Translations under genes and position numbers: made by a program
Part shown: positions 10,563 to 23,496 of the stretch, one piece after another
Layout: each line of letters opens with the position of its first letter
Numbering within the stretch: position 1 is the first letter of the stretch
Assembly: GCA_037127315.1 (NCBI GenBank)
Contig: JBBBDQ010000347.1
Coordinates: 875,001 to 939,000 of the forward strand
Origin: Ascarosepion bandense
Lineage: Eukaryota; Mollusca; Cephalopoda; Sepiida; Sepiidae
Direction: 5' to 3'
DNA length: 64,000 nt
Notes under the pieces: model-generated
The model's input: only the letters and a program-made list of their open reading frames with translations
Told to the model about the DNA's origin: nothing
Database searches by the model: none

Positions 10563-11270
10563 TAAAATAATATAATTTCACAGGTCATTCTTGTTTCTAA
10601 TTCAACCGTATTCATCATCTATCCTAAATTGTTTGCACATTGTCCTGTGTGAATATTTTCCAACTCTATTGTATTCAACGTCGAAATGTCCTGAAAATGG
10701 CAATAAATTGAAAACAAATTTCCGAACAATCTAAATAGTTTAAATTTTTATCACTTGTGGCCATAGCAGCTTTACTGGATCTGTTATGATTCCAGACACC
10801 TGTTTATACGTGCATTCAAACTAGTCTCTTTATTAGCCTGATGCATTCATCTATCTCTCTTGCCCGTGTCGGATTTCTTATTATTTCATTAGTTAATACA
10901 TCTGACTTTACACAAGCTTATTACTCCTTTAAGAGCCAATGTAAAGGAACACTTATGCTTACGAATTAACCAATCCAAATCGCTTTTATTATTTAGATAA
11001 TTGGTTTACACATTTTCGCAATATGTGGACGTCGCTGAAAACAAACAAGATACAGCATCTTATTTATAGATCAACCAGAAGACATAAAAATATTCGAAGT
11101 TGATGCTATTCTTGGTCATCAAAATGCTCAAATACATGTGAGTTTTGTCATTTCCCCTTATATTGCCACGGGTTGTCCATCGATGCAAGTTTCGGCGGCT
11201 GCGATTGCTTATTCTTTCACCTTTTCTTTTGCACTCCGTTCACTGATTCTCCTTCTTCCTTCCTTTAAGT
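10563..11270 (+). repeat. left arm of a large inverted repeat
   Basis: This arm is the reverse complement, with substitutions and small indels, of 11700-12420. Shared blocks include the CACATTGTCCTGTGTGAATA region, CTTGCCCGTGTCGGATTTCT, GTGGACGTCGCTGAAAACAA and CACCTTTTCTTTTGCACTCC. Near 10625-10680 the arm contains, on the minus strand, a piece of the R4/Dong-like LINE (N.VGKYSH.TMCK). So the arms are not a simple terminal-repeat transposon. Confidence 0.9.
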
Positions 11271-11699
11271 AAGTGAAAGTATATTTATATGCAGAACAAG
11301 CAATGGAAAGATAAAATTTATTAGATAACTTATGATGAAAGAAAGCTAGGAAACATTCACAATTCCCGGGCTTAACGAGGAACTAAGTAGCATCAATCAT
11401 GTTTTTTAAATTATTCTTGAATCAAACATAACCTAAATCCTCATATTTATTAAGATCAGGAAATTGAAGAAACATCAAATAATAAAAATATATTTTTATA
11501 ATAATAAAAATTAGATTTAATAATAAAAATCTCATATTTTTTAATAATGAGGATTGCATTCATGTGCGGGCAATTGTTTTTTAGTTGAACTCAAGAAAAA
11601 ATGTTTTTGAAGAGAAGCCTAGTTGATGTTTTTAATGCGTTCATGATAACAGTAACTTTTTGTATGTTGATGTAATGCTCATTTTTTCGTTAGTAACAA
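11271..11699. other. spacer of the large inverted repeat
   Basis: About 430 bp of AT-rich sequence between the two arms with no coding frame or repeat I recognise. Confidence 0.7.
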
Positions 11700-12420
11700 T
11701 GCAGAAGGAAGAAGGAGAATCAATAACGGAGTGCAAAAGAAAAGGTGAAAGAGTAAAAAATGGCAGCCCGCCAAAACTGGTGGCCATCTAAAGAAAACTG
11801 ACAAAACTGACGTGTATTTGAGCATTTTGACGACCAAGAATGGGATCAACTTCGAATATTTTTTATGTCTTCTGGTTGATCTATAAATAAGATGCTGTAT
11901 CTTGTTTATTTTCAGCGACGTCCACATATTGCAAAAATGTGTAAACCAATTATCTAAATAATAAAAGAGATTTTGATTGGTTAATCCGTAAGTATAAATG
12001 TTTCTTTACATTGACTCTTAAAAGGGAATAAGTTTCTGTAAAGTCAGATGTATTAAGTAATAAAATAATAAGAAATCCGACACGGGCAAGAGAGATAGAT
12101 GACTGCATCAAGCTACTAAAGTGCTACTTTGAAAAGACAAAGAAACGGGTGTCAGGAATCTTAGCACATCGAGTAAAGCTGCTATAGCCACAAATGAAAA
12201 CAATTTAAACTATTTAGATTGTTCGGACAGTTGTTTTTGTTTTATTGCCATTTTTCCGAACGTTGAGTACAGTAAAGTAGGAAAATATTCACACAGGACA
12301 ATGTGCAAACACTTTAAGATAGATGATAAATACATTTGGATTTACAACAAGAATGACGTGTTTTTCGAAGCTCTTAACACTGTAACATTTTTCCTACATG
12401 AAATTATATTATTTTTACTA
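11700..12420 (-). repeat. right arm of a large inverted repeat
   Basis: Reverse-complement partner of 10563-11270. It carries an extra segment of about 40 bp near 12358-12400 that the left arm lacks. The arms share AAATAATATAATTTCA at the outer edge, then similarity stops. The minus-strand frame at 11679-11927 follows the arm and is not a credible gene. Confidence 0.9.
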
Positions 12421-12429
12421 CTATATTAA

Positions 12430-14388
12430 CGTAATTATGAATTTTTCTTCTTAATATTATTTAATTAATCCTTTTTTCCTTCAATGATACTAAATGATTA
12501 ATCAGCCAGTGTTTTTACCTGTATTATTCATCTATCCCTTAATTGTCGATATTACAAAATATTTTTTTAGCTACGATATTTTTATTTAACAAAAACATAT
12601 GACAGGAAAAAACAATACGATAGAAAAAACAATACGATACAATTTTCACGATATTCTTTCTTAAAAAAAACTGGTTTATTAGTTGTCGATAAGGCTATTC
12701 CGACTAGTTTAATGTATAAATAACTAAATAGAGATGCACGAAAAAATGATTGGACTACTCAATACAGCTTGTATATATATATATATATATAATTTATGCA
12801 GACAAATACGTTATCAATAATTCTGTATTTTTTAAATATATTCCGATAAACTGTATCACTGCTTTCCTTAAATTAATCAATAAATATAATATGTTTTATT
12901 TTTCAAAATTGTTTGCTTTACTCAATCTTATTATGTTAAAAATAGTAAAAACGTTATCATTATTATTATTTTTAAATTTCAATTTTTTGATAAACTTTAT
13001 TACATTAGTAGTTTTTTCCATTAATTTATTTTTTCATAATTACTTTCGTTTGAAAGATTAGTGATGGTAGCAACAACAATATTTTAATTAATTAACAACT
13101 CATATGATCAAGAGCAAAAAAAGAAAAATCAGAAGAGAAAAGGAAAAAAGGAAAAATATTATCTATGTCTTTAGACTTTATATTTTTAAGCATAATACTC
13201 TAATATAATGTTTTTTTCGTGGAATAGCGGTTTCTTGCAATTTGGATTTTTCTGTTTTACCAACGTCTTTCTCATTGAACTCTAATCACGTCTATGTCTA
13301 CTGACACCTGGCAACTCATTTAAGAGAAGGAAAACTCCTAACAACAACCCACTACTTAAGGTGTTAATCATGCCGAAGAGTGAATCTCTACTGTGTTATG
13401 AAGAGCGAACGATTGCCTACAGGCTTCGGAACCCTGTTTGTCAAAGATCGTTATTCAAAGTGCTGGTCAAATTTGGTTGAACTTGTGGACCCGTGTGTTA
13501 CCTATGGGAATAATATGAGAATTAAAATTAAAAACAAAACTTCTAGTATGGTTCTTACAGTGGATAAACAGGGAGCACATCCTTCAGAATGGAGCCTATC
13601 TGAGATCAAAATATCTTCCATAAGAACATGTTCTCCATAAAAATGAATCTTCAGGTCCCTACAATCAGGATGATTGCAATGATGGCATTGGAAATTCCCC
13701 AGCTTGATCCCTAACATGCATTTAAAGAAACAAAAATAAAATAGTTTCAAGAGGAGTACAAAGTCTTTATAATTACATTCCATGAAGCGTTACACAAACT
13801 TCAGAAAAACATCACTCGCCAAACATATGCTAATTGGCGAGAAAAAGTTAGACAAACAGTAAGAATGTACATTGAGAAAAATAAATTAACCAATGTAAAA
13901 CGGTACATCATGTAAAATAACAGTTTTATCCTTAGACTTTAATATTTCACTAAAGCACTAAAGTGCTAAGGTTCTCTCCTTTCCATTGAAAGGATGTCGG
14001 AGGAATAGACCAAGATAAAAAAAATAAAATAATTATTCCCAACCCCCATTCATTAAAACATTCAACCGACCTTTGACCATAAATGAGTGAACAAACGCTA
14101 AGCATAAAATATATTAATTTAATGAACAAAGAAAAGGGTTTAATAACACATATGGGAAGGAGTGGATAAATATGATTTTGGTCTTAACCCAAAATAAGAC
14201 GTTGAGCGGTGAACGAAACAAACCAACAAAGCGACATAGATCATACGATTAAATTCTATTTCAACATCTGTAAAGGTGTTTGCACGAACGTAATGTTTTA
14301 GTGGTGCTTGTAGGCTACTGCTTAAATGCAGCGTGGGTGTGTGTAATGACTTATCTTATAGTCTCTTTTCTTCTCTTTTCTTTCTTTC

Positions 14389-14425
<37 letters not shown>

Positions 14426-15760
14426 TTGTCTTCTTTTCTCTTTTATGTTTTCTTTTTTATATACTTTAATGATTAACTTCGGCTCTCATATTCCTTTTCT
14501 CAGATGACCGAAACTTATATTTTCTGGCATCAGGCTTTCTTCTTCTTCAAAGATCTTTGAATGCAATGGCTACTTTAATGAGCTTCTCCGGCTCTCGTCT
14601 TCCTTTTCTCTGACAATTGGGAATTATATCTTTTTCGTATCAGGCATTCTTCTTTCTTCAGAGATCCTTGAGTGCAACGGCTATATTCTGTGATAGACTA
14701 TGTTTCTCACATTCTCGGCAACTGGAACAATGTGACTTGTTTTCTGCCCCAAGGAATGCGGGGTCTTGTCTAATTTCTTAGAGACGCAATTAGTCTGACT
14801 TAACCTGTTGAGATTCAGCCGGCTACTTACTATTTTTTTCAGTCTACCTCGTGGTCGACGTATATCGCTTCTTTCGTCTTTTGTTTCTGTTGATTTCGCC
14901 TACGCGCATATGGCGCATATCGGAGGTGGGTGTGTATTTGTTGCTGGCTTGTGTGTGATATAAGAAGAGGGTGGGTATTTATTATTGGCTTATATCTATA
15001 ACAATATATGCACCCAGCAATAGCAGTACCAAAAAAATGGAACATTAAAATAAAAACAAGGCTGTCTCACAGATATGAAGATTCACAAAAAAAGTAGAAA
15101 AAACTTAAACAATTTAGATGAAAATTATCCGTACTCGATGAACTAGTAAAAGGAAAAATGTACAAAGTAGAAAAGTCAGAAGAACATACAATATTAAGAA
15201 TGAAAATCAGGTTCTATCAACTAAAGAAAAAAGCACACAATACAATTGAAGGCTCAAAGAATAAAACGCCATGAACAAAGATCAAGTATTTACAGATAGA
15301 TCTCTCAAACGGATGCAATGAAATTTTACAGAAAAATGGGTAAGCAAAAATTAGTATTCCCTCACAAGAAAAAGGAAAATAGAAAAGGTTATACAATTCT
15401 GGGGAAAAATATGGGCTTGCCCTAAAGAACATAGCAATGAAGCAGATTGGATTGCACAAGAGATAGAACGAACAAAAAAATAAGCAATGACAGAAATGGG
15501 CAGGAATCACAGACAATGATGTTGAGTGTGCACTGAAAAAACACACACAAATGGAAATCTCTAGGAGTAGACACAATTTTCTAAATTTTGGCTATTTATT
15601 TCAGTACAGCACACAAGAACTAACTACAGATCTTCAAGAAATTGTAAAGATCCTACTAAAAATCCGGCATACTTTTTTACAAAACCAAGAATTGTGATAC
15701 AAATATTCCGAAAAACTATTGAACAAAAACATGTTTTTCTAGAACTTACAAACTATGGAC
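12430..15760. other. no recognised gene
   Basis: AT-rich sequence with short frames only. It includes an (AT)n run at 12767-12790 and a CT-rich tract at 14361-14425. The frame at 13380-13640 (plus, 86 codons) and its minus-strand overlap lack simple repeats, but show no domain, and I cannot tell whether they are coding. The frame at 15217-15576 (minus) is a Phe/Ser/Cys-rich reading of AT-rich DNA. Confidence 0.5.
14361..14425. repeat. (CT)n microsatellite
   Basis: CTTT units followed by an uninterrupted CT run of about 13 units. A frame through it encodes Ser-Leu repeats. Confidence 0.9.
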
Positions 15761-15764
15761 ATAA

Positions 15765-17985
15765 AGTTTGACAAAACAGACATATTACATCTTGGAAAAA
15801 GACGACAGACTGTCGCTTGGGCCAAAAAGTTGCAAACGTAGCTCTTATGGATGTACAGCCCAATTACTCATTAAAGTGATCATCTTAGATAACTGCTTCA
15901 ATGCAAGAAAACATCTTAGTACTGCCTGGATAAATAATCGTAAGGCATTCGATGGTGTACCATATTACTGGAGCTTAAAATCTTTAAATATATACTAAAT
16001 ATGACGCATCATCGTCAATTTCATCATTTCGATAGGAAGATTATGCTAATTGAATCATATAAAAGAAACCTAAAAATAATGTGAAATAAACATCAACAGA
16101 GGAATAATTAAGGTGACTTTTTGTCTTCCTTACTATTTTGAATATCGCTAGTAGAATTAACCATCCACTTAACAGGGTGGAATGTGGTTATAAAATAGCT
16201 CAAAAGGAAAGTAATTTATTTTATATGTATGCTTAAAGGTGTATGTTTAAAGGTGTATTCTAGAACTGACAGTGAGCTGGAAGGTCTTTTACAAACTGTA
16301 AAATACTTCAGGGATGACACTGGAATAAGATTCAATTTAGATAAATGTGCTAAAACCAAAATTTAATATCTTTTACTAATTTAGAAGCATGTGTAATAAT
16401 GAAAGATATAGTGAAAGAAGAAGCTTATAAACACCTAGTTGTAAATGAGTGTGAAAGAAGTCCCAATAAGAAAATAAAAGAAATATTGCGTGAAGAAAAT
16501 ACTATAGAAGAGAACGACTGATATTAAGAAATGGATTGAATTCTCAGAACAGAAGTATGACCATGAATAACCTTAACAATCCAATGGTGCAATATCATTT
16601 TAACATGGTGAACTGGACTTTACACGAAATCAGGCGAATGGATTGTAAAAAACAAAATCTTCTTTCTAAGTTTAAAATGCAACATCTAAAGATTGATGTA
16701 GACTGTCTATACGTACCCCGTAAAGAATGTAGAAGAGATCTCATTCAGCTAGAATTGTCAAAATAATAACAACTACTGGCTTATTAACATACATGGAAAT
16801 AGCATAGAACTGGATTATACATGTAGTCAAACAACATAAAAACAGAAAAAATATATTCAATAATGAGAGAAAACAGTAAATATAAACAAGATTTACATTT
16901 AGTGGATTCCGTAGAAAACCAAATCAGAAGCCAAGAACCACAAAAAATATAAAAAAGAAAGCCCAATTTAAAACCCTTTAGCAGATGAAACAAAACTGTT
17001 AAGAAAAATCTCTCCATGGTCAATATCCAGAACATGCTAATACACCCGATGTTGATAAAGTTAATACTCAGCAATGGTTACGAGCACCTGGATTAAAGTC
17101 TGAAACTGAAGGATTTTTTCTTGCAGCGCAAACCTAGATTTTCACTAAGAACTTTCAGGTAAATATCATACATAATAATGTAGATCCAAAATACAGGTTC
17201 TGTGACAAATACCAGTAAGCATTTGATCATCTAATCTACGGATGTTCTGTACTTGTCCCAAATAAATATAAAAATAGTCACAATAGAGTTGGGCAATATT
17301 TAAACTGGACAATGTGCAAACAAATTGTAAAATATGTGAACAACACTGGTATAAACATCACCCAGCACCGGTAACGGAAATAGAATATGTCACCATTTTA
17401 TGGGATAACACCATCTACACAGACAGATATACTGAAGCAAATTGTTTGGACATTATTGTCAAAAACCGTAAAGAAGAACAAAACTTGCTTACTGATTAAT
17501 ATGGCTTGTCCAGCGGACACATGTAATCCTATTTTCAGATGGCCGGTATTACTTTTAAGTGATTTTCAAGATGAGAAGAGATTGCTCTGAAATTGTAAAA
17601 TACATTACTTATCAACAAAGATATTTTTAAAAATATCAAATTATATAACCTCAAAATTAAAATAGAAAAATCAAAATTAAAAGCAAGAATATTAACAGTT
17701 ATAGGAGTTGCAGGAAATGATAAAAAATGAAAAACAAGCAAACAAACAAAAACAAGACATTGAAAGAAACCATGAATTCCCCCCAGTTAAAAAGAACTGC
17801 CTTGTTAATTACAGCGCACAGACTATGAAGAACTTTGTTCATGTAGCTCTCACGATGCTACGGTAGGTATGAAAGCAAATAAAATGTATTCATAACAACA
17901 CATCACGACTTCTCTCAGGTCTTTCCGTAGATTGGTAGGAAGTGTGACCATCGCAGAAATCGAATTATGATGAAAATGACCAAAT
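15765..17985 (+). mobile_element. R4/Dong-like LINE (restriction-like endonuclease type), decayed
   Basis: Remnant of a non-LTR retrotransposon whose single protein carries reverse transcriptase and a C-terminal restriction-like (PD-D/ExK) endonuclease, acting in target-primed reverse transcription. In order: an RT motif-A region near 15920-15975 (AWINNRKAFDGVPYYW, family AWIDY.KAFDSVPHSW). Then RT-derived text (DDTGIRFNLDKCAK) near 16310-16350 and a thumb/linker region near 16540-16770 (LNNPMVQYHFNMVNWTL). Last comes the C-terminal domain near 17270-17510 (NRVGQYLNWTMCK, VTILWDNTIYTDR, DIIVKNR, KTCLLINMACPAD). The catalytic Y.DD box is not seen, and stops and shifts are everywhere. A second copy lies at 57475-58975 (minus) and shares the 3' end near 17985. 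R4/Dong placement is from recalled similarity. Confidence 0.75.
17527..17612. repeat. short repeat inserted in the R4/Dong-like LINE
   Basis: The block CCTATTTTCAGATGGC to GAGAAGAGATT recurs almost unchanged at 18677-18762. The second Dong-like copy at 57.8 kb lacks it at the equivalent place, so it looks like a later insertion. Confidence 0.6.
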
Positions 17986-18404
17986 AATAATAAAAAAATA
18001 TTCACCTAAATTAATATATTTTCTTTTTTAAAAATAAAATTTTCAGTAGGTCTTTGAAAATTAAAATTAATTAGATTGATTTCACTAATTTAGATCATTT
18101 AATAAATGTCTGTCAGGTCCGTACGAATATTTTGTTAAAATGTGAAATATCAGACGACAAGAATTTCACGAACGCTCCCGGCTCTTAAAATTCTATAAGA
18201 CAAAGTAATATTTGAAAATACATATTTATGTTTGCCTCTCAAAAAATGACATATTTAAAAACAAAAACTCCATTCAATTTAAGTTTTCTTTAAAGGTAAA
18301 CAATATTTTTCTGCTAATTACTGAATTTTGACAAGGAAGATTCTCGTACTTTCTATAACAACGAATTGATCAAAGCTATCGACACAAACATCGTTGATAT
18401 GTCA

Positions 18405-18407
<3 letters not shown>
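17986..18407. other. no recognised feature
   Basis: AT-rich sequence with no frame, repeat or RNA signal that I can support. Confidence 0.5.

Positions 18408-18447
<40 letters not shown>
18408..18447. repeat. (AT)n microsatellite
   Basis: AT run joining directly to the poly-T side of the minus-strand LINE-type tail that follows. Confidence 0.95.
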
Positions 18448-18449
<2 letters not shown>

Positions 18450-18450
<1 letters not shown>

Positions 18451-18665
18451 TTATTTATTGTTTTATTCGTATCACCCCGAGCAAGGCGGTAACGCCACCG
18501 ATGTGCAGGGGGCTACGTAAAAGTGAAAAGATTGGAAAAGAGAAAGCCGGAAACCACACCCTCAACAGGGAACAAGGGATGAGCCTCTTAATCAGATTCA
18601 ATAGACGTGGGTGGAGTGTGAGCCGGGCGATATATAGATCTATCTACTTCAATGGCAGTGCATAT
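18450..18665 (-). mobile_element. LINE-type 3' tail with one 150-bp unit
   Basis: Minus strand: one copy of a unit (TTCACTCC...CACGTCTATTGAA...CCCTTGTTCCCTGT...GGTTTCCGGC) followed by the tail CCCCTGCACATCGGTGG...CCTTGCTCGGGGTGATACGA and an AT-rich end. The same unit occurs twice in tandem at 40.98-41.29 kb and three times at 52.5-53.0 kb. The tail resembles that of LINE-J, so it is either a LINE 3' UTR variant or a SINE using the LINE-J tail. Confidence 0.7.
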
Positions 18666-18676
18666 ATACATGGAAC

Positions 18677-18762
18677 CCTATTTTCAGATGGCTGGTATTA
18701 ATTTTAAGTTATTTTCAAGATGAGAAGAGATTTCTCTAAAATTGCGGAATACAATTATTTTT
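18677..18762. repeat. second copy of the 17.53-kb short repeat
   Basis: Near-identical to 17527-17612 over about 80 bp (shared TTTTCAAGATGAGAAGAGAT). The copies lie 1.15 kb apart in the same orientation. Confidence 0.7.
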
Positions 18763-19069
18763 TGCGGGGATAAAAGTATCCGAAGCGATAAAATTGGAAA
18801 ATACAGATTCAGAATTCACTGAAGGCAGAATTGCTTTCGTTGGGAGAAGTAAGCGAATTTATCAAAACAAGTTAAGTAAAATATTCATCAATAGATTTTG
18901 ACGATATGTGACCCTATGTTAAAATACGGTCTTAATATCTTCCTGCGTACTGATTACCAGGTAGAACCGGCAGACAATAATTGAGAGTGGGCTTTTCTCC
19001 CTTCTCCTGGAAGTCGAAATGTTTAAAAGATATTACTTACATGTCAAGATAGTAAGTCATATACGAAAA

Positions 19070-21742
19070 CAGAAAAACTCAATTACTGATCCAGCGGTCA
19101 TCCACGCCATGAACTTTGCTATTTCACAATCCCTCACGCAACTGGTGGACTTGGCCACTCGCTTTCCAAGCACTCCCTCTGGACACTCCTCTCTAATAGA
19201 TATATGTTTTACCTCTGCACTTGACGCCTGTCTAGTCTGACAACTTTGCCCTCTCGGCAACTCCGATCATGCTGCTGTCTCTCTCAAAATTTCTTTCCAC
19301 TCTCACTCCCCCTAGAAGCTTCCTACCCTTAGGACCTCCTACTGCTACCAAAAAGCTGACTGGGAAGCCTTTCGCAATTTCCTCTGCGACGTCCCTTGGG
19401 GAAAAGTGTTCGATCCCCCAGTTGATGACTGTGCCTCTACTGTTTCGTCATGGTTGAAAGCTGGCATTGATGCCTTCCTACCTACCAGGAAGTATTGTCT
19501 AAAACCTCATTCCTCTTCGTGGTTCTCTCATGCCTGTTCGGCCGCCATTGCCCACAGGAACCATTATTTCCGGCTATTCCGGAGACTGTCATCTGATCAC
19601 AATAGGCGCCTATTCACGTCTGTTCGTAATGAGTGCAAGAGAATCCTGAATGACGCCAAAAGGTTGTTCGCTGAGAGAATGCGACAGCGCATAGCTGACC
19701 GCAAGTTCGGCTCCAAGGACTATTGGCGGTTATGCAAACGGGTGCTGAACAATAGAAAATCCTCAATACCTCCTTTAATCAATGAATTTGAGGTTCTCAC
19801 GTTATCTGCGGACAAAGCTGATTGCTTTGCTCGCATATTCTCATCTACTTCCACATTTGACTCATCTGGAGTACTCTCTCCCGACTTCCCTATTAGAACT
19901 GAGGCCAAACTGCACGACGTATATATTACCCCGACAGTAGTATCTCGAATAATTTCAAATCTTGACCCCTCATAAGGCGAGCGGTGGTGATGGAATCCCG
20001 GTAATAGTCCTTAAGAGGTGCGCTCCTGAAATTTCCCCTGTCCTCTCAAAACTGTATAACTACTGCCTTTCTGCATCCTGTTTTCCTGCATGCTGGAAGT
20101 TCTCTTCAGTCGTTCCTGTATTTAAGAACTGTGGTGAACCCTCGGACCCATCAACTATCGTCTTATCAGTCTTCTACCAATTTTCGCGAAAGTGTTCCAG
20201 GCCATAATTAATGCTGAAATAGTTCAACATCTTACTGCCTATTCTGACAGGCAGTATGGCTTCCGCTTTGCCAAGTCCACGGCCGACATGCTAACAACCG
20301 TTACGGAGTACATTCTCCAGGCCTTTGATGAGTCAGGCGAGGCTCGTGCTGTTGCTCTGGACATCTCCAAGGCTTTTGACAAGGTTTGACACTCTGGCCT
20401 TCTATGCAAGCTACGGGGTTACGGTATTACCTGACGCTTGCTTGATCTAATCCATCTTTTTTAAATAATCGTAAAATGAAGGTCGTTTTGAATGGGCAGG
20501 CCTCTTCATCCTACAGCACAAATGCTGGTGTCTCACAGGGCTCTATCCTAGACCCGACGCTCTTCCTTATTTTCATCTATGACCTCCCAGATGAGATCAA
20601 GTCGGCATCTAAGCGGATAACACCACAATTTACTCCCGCATCAGTAAGAAACGCGTCGTGGCGGACAAACATAATCTCGCTGCTGACCTTGTACGGGATC
20701 TACACTCTGTGGTGAATTGGGACAAAAAGTGGCTTATCAATTTCAATTCTTCTAAGACGAAACTGTTGTCTGTCAATCATCACAGGCAACCTCTCCTGCC
20801 TCCCATATGCATGGACCAAGCGACTCTCCCTGAGAGCAATACACTGCGCCTCCTCGGACTTACCCTCTCTTCTGAACTCAAATGGAACCACTACATCGAG
20901 TCCATAGCTAAATCCACTGCTAAGAAGGTTGGGTCACTGTGTCGGGCCAAGATGTTTTTTCTGCCTGAATCCATCCTGCATATATACAAATCGACCATCG
21001 TCCGTGCATGGAATACTGCTGCCATATATGGTCAGGGGCCCCTGCCGTTCATCTCAGTGTTCACGAAAGGCTCCAAAGGAGAATCAGTAATGCGATAAAG
21101 CAATGGCAACCTACTGCGGGATAATCTTCTGTCCAGTCAGTCATGTCTCTTTCGAGACATGATTGCCCAAGCGTGTATCACGTATGGCACTTAACTGACT
21201 GACTGACTTGTCGGCTCAACTACATCCACTTCCCCACAGACGGGATGTGACTTCTCTTTTGTCTGTTCTGTAAATATTGTCATGGGTTCTGCTCCAACGA
21301 ACTTGTCACTGGTGCCTCTGCAACAGTTGTTTACTCGTGCAACCAGACTGTTAACTGGATCTCACCTATTCACAGTTAGGTTAGCCAAATGCAGACGTCA
21401 ATACTACTCCTGCAGCTTCTTCTCTCGCACTTCCCGCCTGTAGAACTCGCTCCCATATTCTTGCTTTCCTGACGGCTAAAGCCTCCAGGAATTTAAATGC
21501 AAGGTCAATACTCATCTATTAACCACTTGACTCTAGTTCTTTCCCCACCCCGTATATACTTTCCTTTCTTTCCACCTTTAAAACTGTCATCACACCTGGA
21601 TTCTCATCTTCCTATTGCCCCTTTGTAACTGGTTTGTCTTCCACTTTACTCTCTTCTATTTATTTATTTTTTACACTTATGTAGCCACCTGCACATCAGT
21701 GGTATTACGGCCTTGCTAGTATTGATACGATTAAAAGAAAAA
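19070..21742 (+). mobile_element. LINE-J copy: partial endonuclease, RT and 3' tail, decayed
   Basis: APE-type non-LTR retrotransposon of a Jockey/CR1-like kind, 5' truncated. It holds the end of the endonuclease (AISQSLTQLVDLATRFPS, 19100-19190), a linker frame from 19406 (WFSHACSAAIAHRNHYFRLFR), and RT start (HKASGGDGIPVIVLKRCAPE, 19970). Motif A is AVALDISKAFDKV near 20350-20388. Motif B is AGVSQGSILDPTLFL near 20525. At 20610-20621 the expected YADD reads stop-A-D-N, so the catalytic core is destroyed. Then come the thumb and C-terminal parts (NFNSSKTKLLS, ESIAKSTAKKVGSLCRA) and EFKCKVN near 21500. The tail CCTTGCTAGTATTGATACGATT plus A-run ends near 21742. A family H repeat interrupts it at about 21100-21213. 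At least six frame breaks are visible. Confidence 0.85.
21100..21213 (-). repeat. dispersed hairpin repeat, family H, inserted in LINE-J
   Basis: Reads GCAATGGCAACC...GTCATGTCTCTTTCGAGACATGA...GTATGGCACTTAACTGACTGAC, the reverse complement of copy 1 at 341-432. It interrupts the LINE-J protein after the ISNAI position (compare RRICNVID of the intact copy), so it inserted after the LINE. Confidence 0.8.
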
Positions 21743-22333
21743 AATTAGAAGTCCCGTATCTAATATTAATCCCCCCAATTTTGAGTCTTTTCTATAAAAA
21801 GAAAACTAGGGTGGAAAAATGGAATAGTCAGGGTTCGGCCCCGTGTTTGAGAAGGTAGAAACAAATTGGTTGCGGTTGCTGCTAGAAAAGAGACGGGGTC
21901 AGCGATGAATTGAAGCAAGCTGAAATAGCCTGCCACAAGACAAATATAGCAAGAGACGGTCAGTCTAAATTCAAGAAGCTGCAAATTTGAATAAAACCGT
22001 CGTTCCGTGGAAATAACAGAACAAGAATATTCTCATTCTAAACACGGGACCCGAACTGAATAATTCCGTTTTACACTCCAGGTTTATTAAAAACGTTTCA
22101 AAACTGTGGCGTTTGAAGTTAGGTACGGGGATTCTACTTCTCCTCCCTTACTATCAACTAGTAGATTTATGTAAAAATAGATAGTTCTATTAGATATAAA
22201 AACAGAGTATTTACTCCAATAAATTAAAAATAATGTATTTACACCAATAAATTAAAAATAATGTTCAACCAAATAAATTAAATATATTAAAAATATATAT
22301 ATTAAAATGGGTAGTTACTTTTCAACCACTCTA

Positions 22334-22334
<1 letters not shown>
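21743..22334. other. no recognised gene
   Basis: AT-rich sequence. A minus-strand frame at 21766-21984 has no recognisable domain. Two near-identical 30-bp segments (ACCAATAAATTAAAAATAATG) repeat around 22215-22265. Confidence 0.5.

Positions 22335-22383
<49 letters not shown>
22335..22383. repeat. (AT)n microsatellite
   Basis: Uninterrupted AT run. Confidence 0.95.
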
Positions 22384-22385
<2 letters not shown>

Positions 22386-22473
22386 TATGTAACTGAGGTT
22401 AATTGATGTTTGCTTAAATGCATGAAACTCGTGTCGTGCGTAAAACATAGGATAATGTGTATTTATTAATAAT

Positions 22474-22474
<1 letters not shown>

Positions 22475-22541
<67 letters not shown>

Positions 22542-22556
22542 TGTCTGTCTGTCTGT
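22475..22556. repeat. (AT)n(GT)n(CTGT)n compound microsatellite
   Basis: AT run, then a GT run of about 24 units, then four CTGT units. Confidence 0.95.
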
Positions 22557-22967
22557 GCGGACAGATTGAACAAATTGCTAAATTCCTGGGGAGCAATTGG
22601 AAATGTCTGTCGTTATTTTAGCAATCAGTACATTTAGCCGAAAGATTTAGCTACGTATCTTGTGAAATTGATGCTGACAGACAAAAAATATTCAGACGAT
22701 GCTGACAGACGAAGGAATAGTTCCATATTTACTCAAACATTTAAGATGATGACCAAATAATTTGAGGATCAGTCAAAAGCCGCGGGTCATTTTATAATCG
22801 CGATAACGAATAATATTCTGCACAGATAAGTGAGACACAAATAAGTGAGACACTCAAAACATTTTTTTATTGGCTGATCGATCTTTTTCTTTTTAGAATG
22901 AAGAATCTTTGCAAAATAATTATTTACTAACACTGGTCCACTTAAATAACTCAAAGCTGGGGGCGAG

Positions 22968-23072
22968 CAAGAGTTGGATTCATACCTTTTCTAAGGGTAA
23001 TTTGCGCTTAAGTGAATATGACGAACACAACCATAATTGGTTTTCAGATACCCATTAGGCCACACACACACC
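22968..23072 (-). repeat. tRNA-Arg-like SINE, copy 3
   Basis: Minus strand begins GTGTGGCCTAATGGGTATCTG, the best-preserved head of this family. It resembles the D-arm/A-box of tRNA-Arg (GTGGCCTAATGGATAAGG). A degraded B box (GTGTTCGTCAT) follows, then the shared body (CACTTAAGCGCAAATTACCC). Confidence 0.65.
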
Positions 23073-23496
23073 CATGTACCTGATATTTCCAAATGGTCCC
23101 CATCTCGTAACTAACCAGGATCTACGTTGTTGAACTTGAGTGATTAAAAAGGAATCGATTTTCAGTAGGACGTGGTTGTCAGTCAAGCAAATAAAATAAA
23201 TAACTTTTTTGTTCGAGTAAAAATTCACGAAAAATGAAACTAAAAGCAAATATATATTTCTAAAACGATTTGTACTACCGTACACATAATACAAGACCTA
23301 AGAGCTACTCAATTTAGAGTTCGACTAACTTATGTAGTTGTAAGGACGTAAATGGTGAAAACAATTATAAGAATATGTATCACTGATATGGAGCCCAGTT
23401 TGAGATCTAGTTAAAGTCGTTGCATTCACTTAAGAACAAATATATTTGGGATAGTTTCTCCCACCAACTGTGGGTCAAATATTATGACAGACTGGG

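Noticed and set aside
13380..13640. 86-codon frame with ordinary-looking composition
   Set aside because: No recognisable domain, no splice context or neighbour support; kept only as a note in the region entry.
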